64,000 nt of DNA from Aeribacillus composti. GTDB taxonomy: Bacteria > Bacillota > Bacilli > Bacillales > Aeribacillaceae. Below the pieces are notes generated by a model. That model had not been told where the DNA came from and ran no database searches. It saw nothing but the letters and a program-made list of their open reading frames with translations. Below are positions 49,299 to 57,681 of this stretch, piece by piece. Position 1 is the first letter of the stretch; every line of letters begins with the position of its first letter. The DNA is taken from the NCBI RefSeq assembly GCF_007827555.1, contig NZ_VISS01000014.1:30666-94665 (forward strand), in the 5' to 3' direction. The position numbers and the translations under genes are program-made.

Positions 49299-50060
49299 TT
49301 ATTTTTGAACCGTTACCTTCTTCGTGACATGCTCATGTAGTCCTTCATCATTGTTGACATGAACTTGGATTTGATAAGTTCCTGAGGAAGAAAATGTATA
49401 TTTCGCTTCATAAGTACCTTTCTCGTCTCCTGCAGCATCTACCCAATCATGCTTTTCAGAACCGTCCTTCCAAATTTCATAACGGACATTTGCATTTAAC
49501 AACGGAGCGTTTTCTGCTTGAATTTTTGTTTGAATCAATGTTTCCGCATTCGCCTTTACATTTTCCGGCAACTCCAATTGGATGTCTACAGATCCTTGAG
49601 AATGTTCATGAGTATGATTTGCGGTTTTTTCGTTTTCGCCCGTTGAAGCTCCATCTTTATGTAGTTCACCAATCACAATTTGTTTTTTGGGCATATTATG
49701 CTGATTTTTCGCCGTAACGTGTGATTGAACAAAAAAAACTCCATTTTCATCAAATGTGTGTTCAATCGTATATTGGCCGTCTTTTTCATGTTTTGCTTCT
49801 ATCATTTTACTTTCTTCTTTTTCTCCTTCTTTCCATATTTCAAATTTTACTTCATCAGCATCTTCAACCGCTTCTCCTCCGTAGCTCACTTCAGCAGTCA
49901 ACGAAACTTTTTCATGAATATTCGCATGGTCTGGCACTTTCAAATTGACTTCGAGCGGATGAACTTCGGCACTTTCTCCGCTGTTCTCTTGTTTCGTTTC
50001 ATTTTGACCGCAAGCTGCAAGAAGGAAAACGGCGGCAAGCAATATAATGATTTTTTTCAC
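49299..50060 (-). CDS. Lipoprotein with two YtkA/FixH-like domains
   Basis: A 253-residue lipoprotein: signal peptide with lipobox LLAAC (Cys17), then two similar beta-rich domains (about 32-130 and 152-250). Each repeats the pattern VKFEIWKEGEKEES…YTIEHTFDENGVFFVQSHV and VRYEIWKDGSEKHDW…YEAKYTFSSSGTYQIQVHV, as in YtkA-like (FixH-type) domains. A histidine-rich linker TANHTHEHSQG lies between, and more histidines occur near the end. YtkA-like domains are linked to copper handling and cytochrome oxidase assembly, but the role here is unknown. The ATG follows GAAAGGAGATTTATTG. Confidence 0.78.
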   Translation of the reverse strand: MKKIIILLAAVFLLAACGQNETKQENSGESAEVHPLEVNLKVPDHANIHEKVSLTAEVSYGGEAVEDADEVKFEIWKEGEKEESKMIEAKHEKDGQYTIEHTFDENGVFFVQSHVTAKNQHNMPKKQIVIGELHKDGASTGENEKTANHTHEHSQGSVDIQLELPENVKANAETLIQTKIQAENAPLLNANVRYEIWKDGSEKHDWVDAAGDEKGTYEAKYTFSSSGTYQIQVHVNNDEGLHEHVTKKVTVQK

Positions 50061-50259
50061 AATAAATCTCCTTTCCTCAATAAAAATTAATTGAGAACTA
50101 TTAAATAAAGAATAAATTTAATACATACATATTGCAACATTGCAAAGGTGAATATTTTGTGTAGGATTCATGAAATTTTTATGTGGAGGATAATGGTTTT
50201 TGCACCTGGCAGCATTGAATATAAATAAGAAAACCGGACGCACAAATTGAACATATCCC

Positions 50260-50557
50260 GATCAAAGATCAAATAGACAGTATTAAAAATTCCCCCTTAT
50301 TCAGCGGCTTACAGAATAGTTGTAGAAGGAATCACTGTTAAAGAAATCATCTGACAATTCCTCCCCATATAACTCAGTAGGTCTGTAAGCTGAAGAAAGA
50401 AGCACTGTCTTCGAAGATATTTTTTAACTGCTAAGAGTTTAAACTCAACTGAATAGTTTATGAACTTTTGTCCTTTTCTTGCCATAAAAAATCACCTCTT
50501 AAAGCAGTGTTGACCAAATAGGGATTTTTCAACATCTACTTTAAGGGGTGCAGTTCA
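50260..50557 (-). mobile_element. IS150-like (IS3 family) element, internally deleted
   Basis: The outer left end reads TGAACTGCACCCC, typical for IS150-type elements of the IS3 family. It is followed by the first codons of a transposase OrfA (ATG at 50485, MARKGQKFINYSVEF then KLLAVKKYLRR) after AAGAGGTGA. The frame is soon lost. Near the other side CTGTCTATTTGATC resembles the right end. The element is only about 300 bp, so most of orfA and all of orfB are gone. It lies between the lipoprotein and fumC. Confidence 0.6.
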
Positions 50558-50662
50558 TAGACAGTATAGGTTTTTTTCTTTCTATCTAGACAAGAGGGAT
50601 CGTATCAAGTAGTGAGTATCGGTATATATTTTCATCTCCCAGCAAAAATTCAATGTTTTCTG

Positions 50663-52042
50663 TTACACCATTTTCTCCGGCTGGACAATGCGGTCAAATT
50701 CTTCGGCTGACAGAAGGTTCAGTTGAACAGCTGCCTCCTTTAAAGTCAATCGTTTTTCATATGCAAGCTTTGCAATTTTCGCTGCATTTTCGTATCCAAT
50801 ATGAGGATTTAAAGCAGTTACGAGCATGAGCGAGTCTTGTACATATTTATCAATCACTTCTTTGTTTGCTTCAATTCCCACAGCACAGCGGTCGTTGAAG
50901 GAAATTATACTATCCGATAAAAGCCGGATCGATTGTAAAAAGTTATAAATAATAACCGGTTTGAAAACATTTAATTCAAAATTTCCTTGGCTTGCGGCAA
51001 AACCGATCGCTGCATCATTTCCCATGACTTGGACTGCTACCATCGTTAATGCTTCGCTTTGCGTCGGATTCACTTTTCCCGGCATAATGGAGCTTCCGGG
51101 CTCATTTGCTGGTATCGTGATCTCGCCAATTCCGCATCTTGGACCGCTTGCCAGCCATCTAACATCATTTGCAATTTTCATAAGATCAGCTGCCAAGGCT
51201 TTTAGCGCTCCGTGTGCATGAACGATTTCATCATGGCTAGTTAGCGCATGGAATTTGTTTTCAGAGGAACGGAATGATTCATTCGTTTGCTTGCTTATTT
51301 CATCTGCTACAAGCTGTCCAAACTGAGGATCCGTATTAATTCCTGTTCCGACTGCTGTTCCGCCGATCGCCAAATCTCTCAAGTTATCCATTGCTTCGAC
51401 AATCATTTTTCTGCTTTTTCTCAGCATATGTACCCATCCGCTGATTTCCTGTCCAAGCGTGAGCGGTGTTGCATCCTGCAAGTGGGTGCGGCCAATTTTC
51501 ACAAGATTCTCAAACTGCTTAGATTTCTTATCGAGCGTCTCTGTCAACAAATCAATTGCCGGCAACAGCTTGTTTTTTATCGCTATGACACCAGCAATAT
51601 GCATTGCTGTAGGGAATGTGTCGTTTGAGCTTTGTCCCATATTCACATCATCATTTGGATGAATTTTTAATGATTCAAACCCATTTTCTTTCAAGTATTC
51701 ATTTCCTTTAAACGAAATCACTTCATTGACATTCATGTTCGACTGCGTTCCGCTTCCGGTTTGCCATACTACGAGCGGGAAATGCTCATCAAGCTTCCCT
51801 TCTATAATTTCATCGCAAACATGAACGATCGCATCTTTTTTCTCTTTTGGCAGCTTTCCTAATTTTTCATTAACGATCGCTGCACCTCTTTTTAAAATGG
51901 CAAATGCACGAATGACTTCAATCGGCATCGTCTCAGTACCGATTTTAAAATTGTTTCTGCTCCGTTCCGTCTGTGCACCCCAGTAGCGGTCTTTGGGAAC
52001 TTTTACTTCTCCCAGCGTATCTCTTTCTATACGATAGTCCAT
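50663..52042 (-). CDS. fumC: Class II fumarase
   Basis: A 459-residue iron-independent fumarate hydratase (called citG in B. subtilis) of the citric acid cycle. The superfamily signature [16 protein letters not shown] and the patches [12 protein letters not shown] and [16 protein letters not shown], with the catalytic histidine, are all present. The ATG follows AAGGAGGAAGAAGAA. It appears to be a single gene. Confidence 0.96.
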   Translation of the reverse strand: MDYRIERDTLGEVKVPKDRYWGAQTERSRNNFKIGTETMPIEVIRAFAILKRGAAIVNEKLGKLPKEKKDAIVHVCDEIIEGKLDEHFPLVVWQTGSGTQSNMNVNEVISFKGNEYLKENGFESLKIHPNDDVNMGQSSNDTFPTAMHIAGVIAIKNKLLPAIDLLTETLDKKSKQFENLVKIGRTHLQDATPLTLGQEISGWVHMLRKSRKMIVEAMDNLRDLAIGGTAVGTGINTDPQFGQLVADEISKQTNESFRSSENKFHALTSHDEIVHAHGALKALAADLMKIANDVRWLASGPRCGIGEITIPANEPGSSIMPGKVNPTQSEALTMVAVQVMGNDAAIGFAASQGNFELNVFKPVIIYNFLQSIRLLSDSIISFNDRCAVGIEANKEVIDKYVQDSLMLVTALNPHIGYENAAKIAKLAYEKRLTLKEAAVQLNLLSAEEFDRIVQPEKMV

Positions 52043-52156
52043 TTTCTTCTTCCTCCTTTTTAAATAATCATCTATTTTAAATATACCTCTAATATTTTGT
52101 TAAAAGCAAAAAAACTCTGATAATTTTTTATAAAAATGAAGAACATTTTAAATCAT

Positions 52157-52180
52157 AAAAAAAGCGGTTTTAACCGCCCT
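52157..52180 (-). terminator. Terminator after tnrA
   Basis: GCGGTT/AACCGC stem (52164-52177) followed on the minus strand by TTTTTTTAT. Confidence 0.7.
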
Positions 52181-52183
52181 GAA

Positions 52184-52501
52184 CTATTGTTTTCTTATTT
52201 TGAAGTGTGCATTCAGCTGGCCTTGAATCATTTTTTTCTTATCTTCGAGCATTTTATCTCTTTCTTTTTTCAGCATTTCTTTTCTAATTTCAAACGTTTG
52301 AACGCCGTCTTCGATTTTATCTGCAATTTCCATTAATGTTTCAATATCTGAAAAGGAATATTTTCTCGTTCCTTGTTTCGTTCTTTCGGGAAAAATTAAT
52401 TTTCGTTCTTCATAATATCGTATTTTTCTTGGTGATAGCCCTGTTAGTTCACTAACGATACCGATCGTAATGACTTTTTTATCCTTATATGATTCTGACA
52501 T
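52184..52501 (-). CDS. tnrA: Nitrogen regulator TnrA (MerR family)
   Basis: A 105-residue MerR-family regulator. The N-terminal winged helix ([35 protein letters not shown], about 11-42) and the C-terminal tail QGQLNAHFK mark it as TnrA rather than GlnR. The tail is where feedback-inhibited glutamine synthetase binds and keeps TnrA off DNA. TnrA turns nitrogen-limitation genes on and some others off. The ATG follows AAAAGGAGGTATAACA. A TnrA box lies upstream, so it is probably self-activated. glnA is not in the window. Confidence 0.9.
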   Translation of the reverse strand: MSESYKDKKVITIGIVSELTGLSPRKIRYYEERKLIFPERTKQGTRKYSFSDIETLMEIADKIEDGVQTFEIRKEMLKKERDKMLEDKKKMIQGQLNAHFKIRKQ

Positions 52502-52564
52502 TGTTATACCTCCTTTTATAACGTTATTACGTTAAAATTTATAACATTTTCAGCCATTAACTTT

Positions 52565-52570
52565 ATTATA
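52565..52570 (-). promoter_or_regulatory. -10 element of the tnrA promoter
   Basis: TATAAT on the minus strand without a good -35 at the normal distance, as expected for an activator-dependent promoter. The inferred start is near 52558. Confidence 0.6.
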
Positions 52571-52600
52571 CAATTTTTTTTCGTATTTTTTAATTTTTGT

Positions 52601-52617
52601 TGTAAGATTTTCTTACA
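52601..52617. promoter_or_regulatory. TnrA/GlnR box
   Basis: TGTAAGATTTTCTTACA fits TGTnAnnnnnnnTnACA in full. Its centre is about 51 nt upstream of the inferred tnrA start, the distance known for activation by TnrA in B. subtilis. It also lies about 70 nt upstream of the likely purU start of transcription. Confidence 0.8.
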
Positions 52618-52652
52618 TTGAATACTTATAAATATTTTTTTCCTTGTTCAAA

Positions 52653-52681
52653 TTGACAAGAAAGCAAACTATTAGTATCCT
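52653..52681 (+). promoter_or_regulatory. Promoter of purU
   Basis: TTGACA (52653-52658), a 17-nt spacer and TATCCT (52676-52681), close to the purU start codon. Confidence 0.5.
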
Positions 52682-52716
52682 TTGTACAGATCACATTTGG
52701 GTTGGAGGAAAGGTTT

Positions 52717-53616
52717 ATGTTACATACGAAACAAACGAATCTTGAATCTTTTTTACATCAATATAAAGATCGCGCACGTCTTCTTATTACATGCAACGAC
52801 CAGCCAGGAATTGTTGCAAAAATTTCTAAAGTTTTATATGAACACGGCGCCAATATCGTCCAATCAGATCAATATTCAACAGATCCTTCAGGCGGCACTT
52901 TTTTTATGCGCGTTGAATTTGAATTACCGGATATAGAACGTAAAAAAGGCGAGCTTGAAAAAGACTTTGAGCCGATCGGAAAAGAATTGCAAATGAAATG
53001 GCAATTTTCATATATGAACCAATTAAAGCGAATGGCGATTTTCGTATCGAAACAAGATCATTGCCTTCTCGATCTTCTTTGGCGTTATCAATCAGGCGAT
53101 TTTTTTTGCGAAATACCTTTGGTAATCAGCAACCATCCAGATTTGCGTGAACCAGTTGAATCGCTTGGAATTCCGTATTATTACATACCGGTCAATAAAG
53201 ACAATAAGCCGGAAGCGGAAAAGCAGCAGCTTGAACTGTTGAAGAAATATAATATTGATTTCGTCGTTCTCGCCCGTTATATGCAAATTTTATCTCCAGA
53301 TTTCATCAAGCATTACCGGCATCGAATTATTAATATTCATCATTCGTTCTTGCCTGCATTTGTCGGTGCAAGACCGTATGAGCGCGCATATGAACGCGGA
53401 GTCAAAATTATTGGAGCCACTTCCCATTATGTGACGGAAGATTTGGACGAAGGACCAATTATTGAACAAGGGGTTAAAGAGGTCAGCCATCGGTACAATG
53501 TTGAAGATTTAAAAAGGGTCGGAAGAACGATTGAACGCGACGTTCTCGCCCGCGCTGTACAATTACATTTGGAAGACCGCATCATTGTTCACGGAAACAA
53601 AACGATTGTCTTTTAA
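52717..53616 (+). CDS. purU: Formyltetrahydrofolate deformylase
   Basis: A 299-residue enzyme hydrolysing 10-formyl-THF to THF and formate, balancing one-carbon pools for purine and glycine metabolism. The N-terminal ACT domain (about residues 20-95, LITCNDQPGIVAKISKVLYE) is followed by a formyltransferase domain. Catalytic residues are in INIHHSFLPAF and ATSHYVTEDLDEGPII. The start is the ATG at 52717, 7 nt after GGAGG. It is divergent from tnrA. Confidence 0.95.
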   Translation: MLHTKQTNLESFLHQYKDRARLLITCNDQPGIVAKISKVLYEHGANIVQSDQYSTDPSGGTFFMRVEFELPDIERKKGELEKDFEPIGKELQMKWQFSYMNQLKRMAIFVSKQDHCLLDLLWRYQSGDFFCEIPLVISNHPDLREPVESLGIPYYYIPVNKDNKPEAEKQQLELLKKYNIDFVVLARYMQILSPDFIKHYRHRIINIHHSFLPAFVGARPYERAYERGVKIIGATSHYVTEDLDEGPIIEQGVKEVSHRYNVEDLKRVGRTIERDVLARAVQLHLEDRIIVHGNKTIVF

Positions 53617-53741
53617 AGAGAGCTAGGCTGGAAAAATTATGTCCGGCTCTTTTCATGCGCAGCATTCAAAATAAAAAACGAAACAGCTGCATGAATTGAC
53701 ACCCTTTCATCGGGCAATTGATTGAACTCCTCTATGACTAA

Positions 53742-53861
53742 CACGGTGTATATGTGTACGAAGACGGCCAACGGGTAACCGAAGCCGTCTTCTTTCATCT
53801 ACAGAACAATGCCTATGTAAAACGCCACCGGTCACCGTGTACGGCGACTCTTAGCGAATGA
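53742..53861 (+). pseudogene. DDE transposase C-terminal remnant (Mu-C/IS481-like)
   Basis: About 39 codons reading HGVYVYEDGQRVTEAVFFHL then QNNAYVKRHRSP, ending in TGA. This resembles the C-terminal beta-barrel region of DDE transposases with a Mu-C type end, as found in Bacillaceae transposons. A stop codon lies directly upstream and no start exists. It marks the left border of the bacteriocin island. Confidence 0.5.
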
Positions 53862-53872
53862 GGAAGAAAGCG

Positions 53873-53985
53873 ATGTATAAAACGTTTTATTCTCTTTCTG
53901 GGAACCGTTTTCGAATGACACAAATCCGATAGAGGCTTATCAAGGAATGAACTGCCCCTTGGCGGAAGAAACTAGTCCCCTGTCC
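53873..53985 (+). pseudogene. Transposon-associated AAA ATPase N-terminal remnant
   Basis: ATG at 53873 after GAGGAAG encodes MYKTFYSLSGNRFRMTQIR and then shifts frame to PIEAYQGMNCPLAEET. This matches the opening of ExeA/TniB-like ATPases (FYGLxxNPF…) that pair with such transposases. The rest is missing. Confidence 0.45.
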
Positions 53986-54156
53986 ATTCCCAATCCATTT
54001 CAGAGATACCCTATCTATCTTACATTACACAAAATTCTTGACAGTACCAGTGAATCTCTCAACATGACACTTTTAATAATAAAACGCTCAACGTATAAAA
54101 ATATTAATTAATCCTCCAACATTAGTACTAAATAATATTTAACAGTATAAATGGCA

Positions 54157-54669
54157 TTATAATAATGAATATAAAGATTTACCAAATGTGTATAAAGAAT
54201 CTAACAAGAAAATTGACGAAAAAAGTATAGATGCTGTCCAGTTGGCTTTTTTGCATTTAAGAAAAAACATTATTAAAAAGGCTCCTAATAGAGCTGTAAA
54301 TTGATATAATAAGAGATTATATATTTGGAATAACCCTATAAAAATTATGTTAACCATTATTATAAATAGTTTAGGTACCAAAGCATAATAAAGGTATACT
54401 TTAATATCAGGTGAAAAAATAGTCAATAAAAACTTTGCGATAATATATTGGACTAAAAAACTTATTAACGTTAAGAATAATGAGAAATTTGTAACTATTT
54501 CTTCAAAGTTAATGTTATCAGATAGTATTTTTCTTAATTCTTTAATTTCCTCAAATTCTTCAAGATATCCTACTATTTTATAAGAAACAGCGAAGGATAA
54601 AAAATAATAATTTAGTAATACATATAGAATGAACGAGACAAACGATATTAACTTTGGATATTTTCCCAC
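54157..54669 (-). CDS. Bacteriocin-locus membrane protein (Yip1-like)
   Basis: A 170-residue protein with about five hydrophobic segments. It overlaps the ATPase gene by 22 bp, with the GTG start inside it after AAAGGTGA, so the two are translationally linked. Position and topology suggest the membrane partner of the ABC ATPase in circular bacteriocin export or self-protection. I see no enzymatic motif. It is the last gene of the locus, and no terminator is obvious behind it. Confidence 0.65.
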   Translation of the reverse strand: MGKYPKLISFVSFILYVLLNYYFLSFAVSYKIVGYLEEFEEIKELRKILSDNINFEEIVTNFSLFLTLISFLVQYIIAKFLLTIFSPDIKVYLYYALVPKLFIIMVNIIFIGLFQIYNLLLYQFTALLGAFLIMFFLKCKKANWTASILFSSIFLLDSLYTFGKSLYSLL

Positions 54670-55256
54670 GAAAGTTCACCTTTTTCTATATAAATAGCAC
54701 GCGAATTATCAATTAATTCTTTGTTTATCATACTATGAGACACATATATAATCGTTGCTTTGTTTGATAGAGTTATTAATCTTTCAGAAAGTATTTTGAT
54801 ACTTTCTGAATCTATTGTTGACATGGCTTCATCAATTAGTATAACTTCCCAATCCTTCACTAAAATTAAAGATAATCCTATTTTAGCTTTCATCCCAGTA
54901 GATGCTTTACTATATGATATGTCCAAATTACCATCAAAAAACTCATCTACTTTTGAGAGCTGCTCTTCGGACAACTTAATATTAAAGGTATTCCACAAAA
55001 TCTCAAGATTTTCTCTAATTGTAAAAGGGCGAATTCCAATTGGATCAACATTTAAATACAGAATAGAATTTCCGCTGACAGCAATTTGACCTAAATATTT
55101 CTTATCAAGGCCAGCAATCATTCTAAGAACAGTGCTTTTACCAGCACCGTTTCGACCTTTTAGATGATAAAGACCTTTCTGTATTGTAAAGTTAACATTA
55201 CTTAATATCGTTTTTTCTTTGAATTTTTTAGTACAGCCTTTAAATTCTATACTCAC
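54648..55256 (-). CDS. Bacteriocin ABC transporter ATPase
   Basis: A 202-residue ATPase. Walker A GRNGAGKST is near residues 35-43 and Walker B VILIDEAMSTID is intact. The signature motif, usually LSGGQ, is replaced by KASTGMKAK (YSKASTGMKAKIGLS), a variant seen in some bacteriocin and lantibiotic immunity ATPases. The switch histidine is in YVSHS. The GTG start follows GGAG with 6 nt. It would energise export of, or protection from, the circular peptide together with the membrane proteins of the cluster. Confidence 0.8.
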   Translation of the reverse strand: MSIEFKGCTKKFKEKTILSNVNFTIQKGLYHLKGRNGAGKSTVLRMIAGLDKKYLGQIAVSGNSILYLNVDPIGIRPFTIRENLEILWNTFNIKLSEEQLSKVDEFFDGNLDISYSKASTGMKAKIGLSLILVKDWEVILIDEAMSTIDSESIKILSERLITLSNKATIIYVSHSMINKELIDNSRAIYIEKGELSWENIQS

Positions 55257-55273
55257 TGTAATCTCCTTTTCTA

Positions 55274-55762
55274 TTAAAAATAACCCTCAAGCACTGCAGC
55301 AATTACTAATATGATTAATGATAGTAAATAAAGAGGAATCATTTTTTTCATTAAACTTAAAGTAGCTCTAATAGATTTTGTAAAAAGCAATGTAAAAAGC
55401 AAATACTGACTCATTCCTTGATAAAGTAACATATTAGGAAATTCTAATAACCCGTGTGGAATCAATTTGCTGATGGTTTCTTCTGAACCTAGGTTTCTGT
55501 AGGCGATTGCAATATGAAAAGCTGAACCTGCAAAATCTGTCAACTGTAGAATTGGAGAAACGAGAAAACCTAATATATACATTATAAAGTTTCTTAAGTT
55601 ATGTTCTAAAACAAGAAACATAAAGTCTTTCCCCAATTTTTGGGGTTCTGAAATAAATAAATCCGTATCTAATATAAATGCCAAATAAACACCAATACTC
55701 ACAGCAAATATACAATAGAAAAAATAGTATATAAGAAATATTTTTAATCTTCTCTGTATCAA
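55274..55762 (-). CDS. SpoIIM-family (DUF95) bacteriocin protein
   Basis: A 162-residue membrane protein with about four to five helices and the DUF95/SpoIIM hallmarks LEHNLRN (near residue 53) and PHGLLEFPN (near residue 102). A DUF95 protein is present in nearly all known circular bacteriocin clusters, where it is thought to take part in maturation, secretion or immunity. The TTG start (TTGA) overlaps the previous gene's stop, with AAAAGGAGGG six nt upstream. Confidence 0.85.
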   Translation of the reverse strand: MIQRRLKIFLIYYFFYCIFAVSIGVYLAFILDTDLFISEPQKLGKDFMFLVLEHNLRNFIMYILGFLVSPILQLTDFAGSAFHIAIAYRNLGSEETISKLIPHGLLEFPNMLLYQGMSQYLLFTLLFTKSIRATLSLMKKMIPLYLLSLIILVIAAVLEGYF

Positions 55763-56895
55763 TTCGTCCCTCCTTTTGATCCAATAGTAAAAAGTATGGT
55801 TAATATTAGGATTAATATAGGTAGAGTAAACTTTAATATTTTCGATTCATTACCAATTAATAGCAATTCGGTTTTTCTGTAATATACTATTCCTATCAGA
55901 AGAATTATAGGGATGGATAAAACACTTTTAAAAATTACTGTGATATCGGAATTACTAAGGATGATTCCTATTAACCCCATTATAGCTGTTAAAATTAATG
56001 CCAAAGAATACAAATAGATAGAACTTGCTTTAAATCGTTTATATGGGCTAACAATTAAAGAAGATTGTATTGTTTCTACTCTTGATTTATCAATCATGAT
56101 TTCTTCCCTATTTGACCCAATTAATATTTCCAAAACAGTAATAAAATTTATATAAATAATTATTAACGCAGAAATTCCTGGTACATTACTCAGAAAATAT
56201 TGACCAAAGTATAGGATTAAAGATGCAATAATGCCAAGTAAAATCAAAAGTATTTTATTATTTGCTGCATATAATAAAAAAATCCGTGTCATACTTCCAG
56301 TAATATAGCTATTATCGGATTTTTTCAGGAAAGAAACCCCAGATGGCATACGATAATAATTATTAAGATAAATAAAGATGATAAACAATTGTATAATTAG
56401 TAGAATGATAGAAAAAATTATTAATGATTTCAATATAAGCCACATTTGTAATAAAAAAGTCAATCTGATAATAAGCTTGACTAAGATAGATGTCAGTTGG
56501 GATAAAAATGAAATTACAATTACACCCAAAGAGAAAATAACGACAAGATACTCTTTTAATACTAATATGTAAGTGAGTGATATTAAAAATGCCAAAAATA
56601 ATTGAAGAGCATATCCTTTTGTAATTGTGAAAAACAAATGCTTCAATAGTAATGTATTAGAAATTGCTACAAGCCCCGGCTGTTGTTTTCCATAAGGTAA
56701 TATACATCGATTGATGTTTGCTGTCCCTATCATATATATAAAAATAGAAGAATACAAGGAAAGGTAACTGGCGCCTACTTTATTATGATAGAAAATTAAA
56801 GTCAAGATAATTAAAAAAGAGAAAAAGATCACCCCAAAATAATTGAGGTAACCTAATAAGCTTCGATCATGTAATTTAAATAACTTCTTTGCCAT
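55759..56895 (-). CDS. Large bacteriocin-locus membrane protein
   Basis: A 378-residue very hydrophobic protein with about ten to eleven predicted membrane helices and no recognised catalytic motif. In clusters for amylocyclicin, uberolysin and circularin a protein of this size and topology is next to the precursor, and is believed to be needed for leader removal, head-to-tail closure or export. Its ATG is only five nt after the precursor stop, with a weak ribosome site, so its translation probably depends on the precursor gene. It also overlaps the DUF95 gene. Confidence 0.75.
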   Translation of the reverse strand: MAKKLFKLHDRSLLGYLNYFGVIFFSFLIILTLIFYHNKVGASYLSLYSSIFIYMIGTANINRCILPYGKQQPGLVAISNTLLLKHLFFTITKGYALQLFLAFLISLTYILVLKEYLVVIFSLGVIVISFLSQLTSILVKLIIRLTFLLQMWLILKSLIIFSIILLIIQLFIIFIYLNNYYRMPSGVSFLKKSDNSYITGSMTRIFLLYAANNKILLILLGIIASLILYFGQYFLSNVPGISALIIIYINFITVLEILIGSNREEIMIDKSRVETIQSSLIVSPYKRFKASSIYLYSLALILTAIMGLIGIILSNSDITVIFKSVLSIPIILLIGIVYYRKTELLLIGNESKILKFTLPILILILTILFTIGSKGGTN

Positions 56896-56900
56896 TTTTC

Positions 56901-57191
56901 TTAAAAAGCCGCCGCTTTAGCCTTTCCTTTTTTCTTTAATATATATAGGACTGATGCAAGTAAAGCTGAACTTATAGAACCAACACCAGTTATTGCTCCA
57001 ATAATCGAAATCACAAAGGTCACCGATTGGTATTTATCTAATAAATCAACAACAGCCCATGCAGATGCAGTAGAGATACCTAATTGTCCTGCAAGAAAAG
57101 GTGCATTACCAATAGCCAAGGCAACCATAGATATGGCAAGAAGCGTAAGAGATAAAATTGCAAATGACTTTCCATTTTTTGTTTCTACCAT
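56901..57191 (-). CDS. Circular bacteriocin precursor (circularin A/uberolysin/amylocyclicin type)
   Basis: A 96-residue precursor. A leader of about 32 residues (MVETKNGKSF…IGNAPF) is followed by a likely mature peptide of 64 residues, starting LAGQLGISTASAWAVVDLLD and ending in a cationic KKKGKAKAAAF tail. LAG-LGISTA, the GVGSIS-like turn and the lysine patch closely parallel amylocyclicin, also 64 residues. Head-to-tail closure between Leu33 and Phe96 is inferred, since an aromatic last residue and Leu first residue are typical. The ATG follows AAAAGGAGG. It probably makes a helical, pore-forming peptide active on Gram-positive cells. Confidence 0.88.
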   Translation of the reverse strand: MVETKNGKSFAILSLTLLAISMVALAIGNAPFLAGQLGISTASAWAVVDLLDKYQSVTFVISIIGAITGVGSISSALLASVLYILKKKGKAKAAAF

Positions 57192-57225
57192 AATAAAAAC
57201 CTCCTTTTGCTAATTTTCATGTATA

Positions 57226-57254
57226 ATTTTAACATTATTTACAAAAAATCGCAA
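57226..57254 (-). promoter_or_regulatory. Promoter of the bacteriocin operon
   Basis: TTGCGA (57249-57254), a 17-nt spacer and TAAAAT (57226-57231) on the minus strand, 30-odd nt upstream of the precursor ATG. Confidence 0.5.
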
Positions 57255-57293
57255 TAAGTAAATATATTATTTAAATAATCTACTTTGTTATTC

Positions 57294-57680
57294 TTATCCC
57301 AAGGCTTGAACAGAATTCATTTTTGATGCTTTACTTGCAGGCAGAATTCCCAAAAATTACACCTATAAGCATAGAAAAAGTATTCCAATTATAATAACTG
57401 GCAAAGATATCAATGACGGCCATCCTACAAAATAAGAAATTAATGCTGATCCACTTAAACCAAATATTATGCCTATTATGATAGATTCAATTAAAAATTG
57501 AGTTAAAATTTGAAAACGAGTAGCACCCAAAGACATACGTATACCGATTTCTCTTGTTCTCTCTGTGACAGAGACTAGCATGATATTCATTACACCAATA
57601 CCACCAATGATTAATGAGATACTGGAAATACTTCCTATCAAAAATGTCATAATTCTGTCACTTGTTCTATTTTTGCATTA
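57294..57680 (-). pseudogene. MacB/FtsX-type ABC permease C-terminal remnant
   Basis: The central part (57363-57650) encodes [20 protein letters not shown] and [15 protein letters not shown], the hallmark of MacB-family permeases. Upstream [10 protein letters not shown] and downstream FLGILPASKASKMNSVQALG are in other frames, so there are at least two frameshifts and no N-terminal half. It lies between the 51-residue membrane protein and the precursor. It may be what remains of an immunity exporter. Confidence 0.7.
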
Positions 57681-57681
57681 A

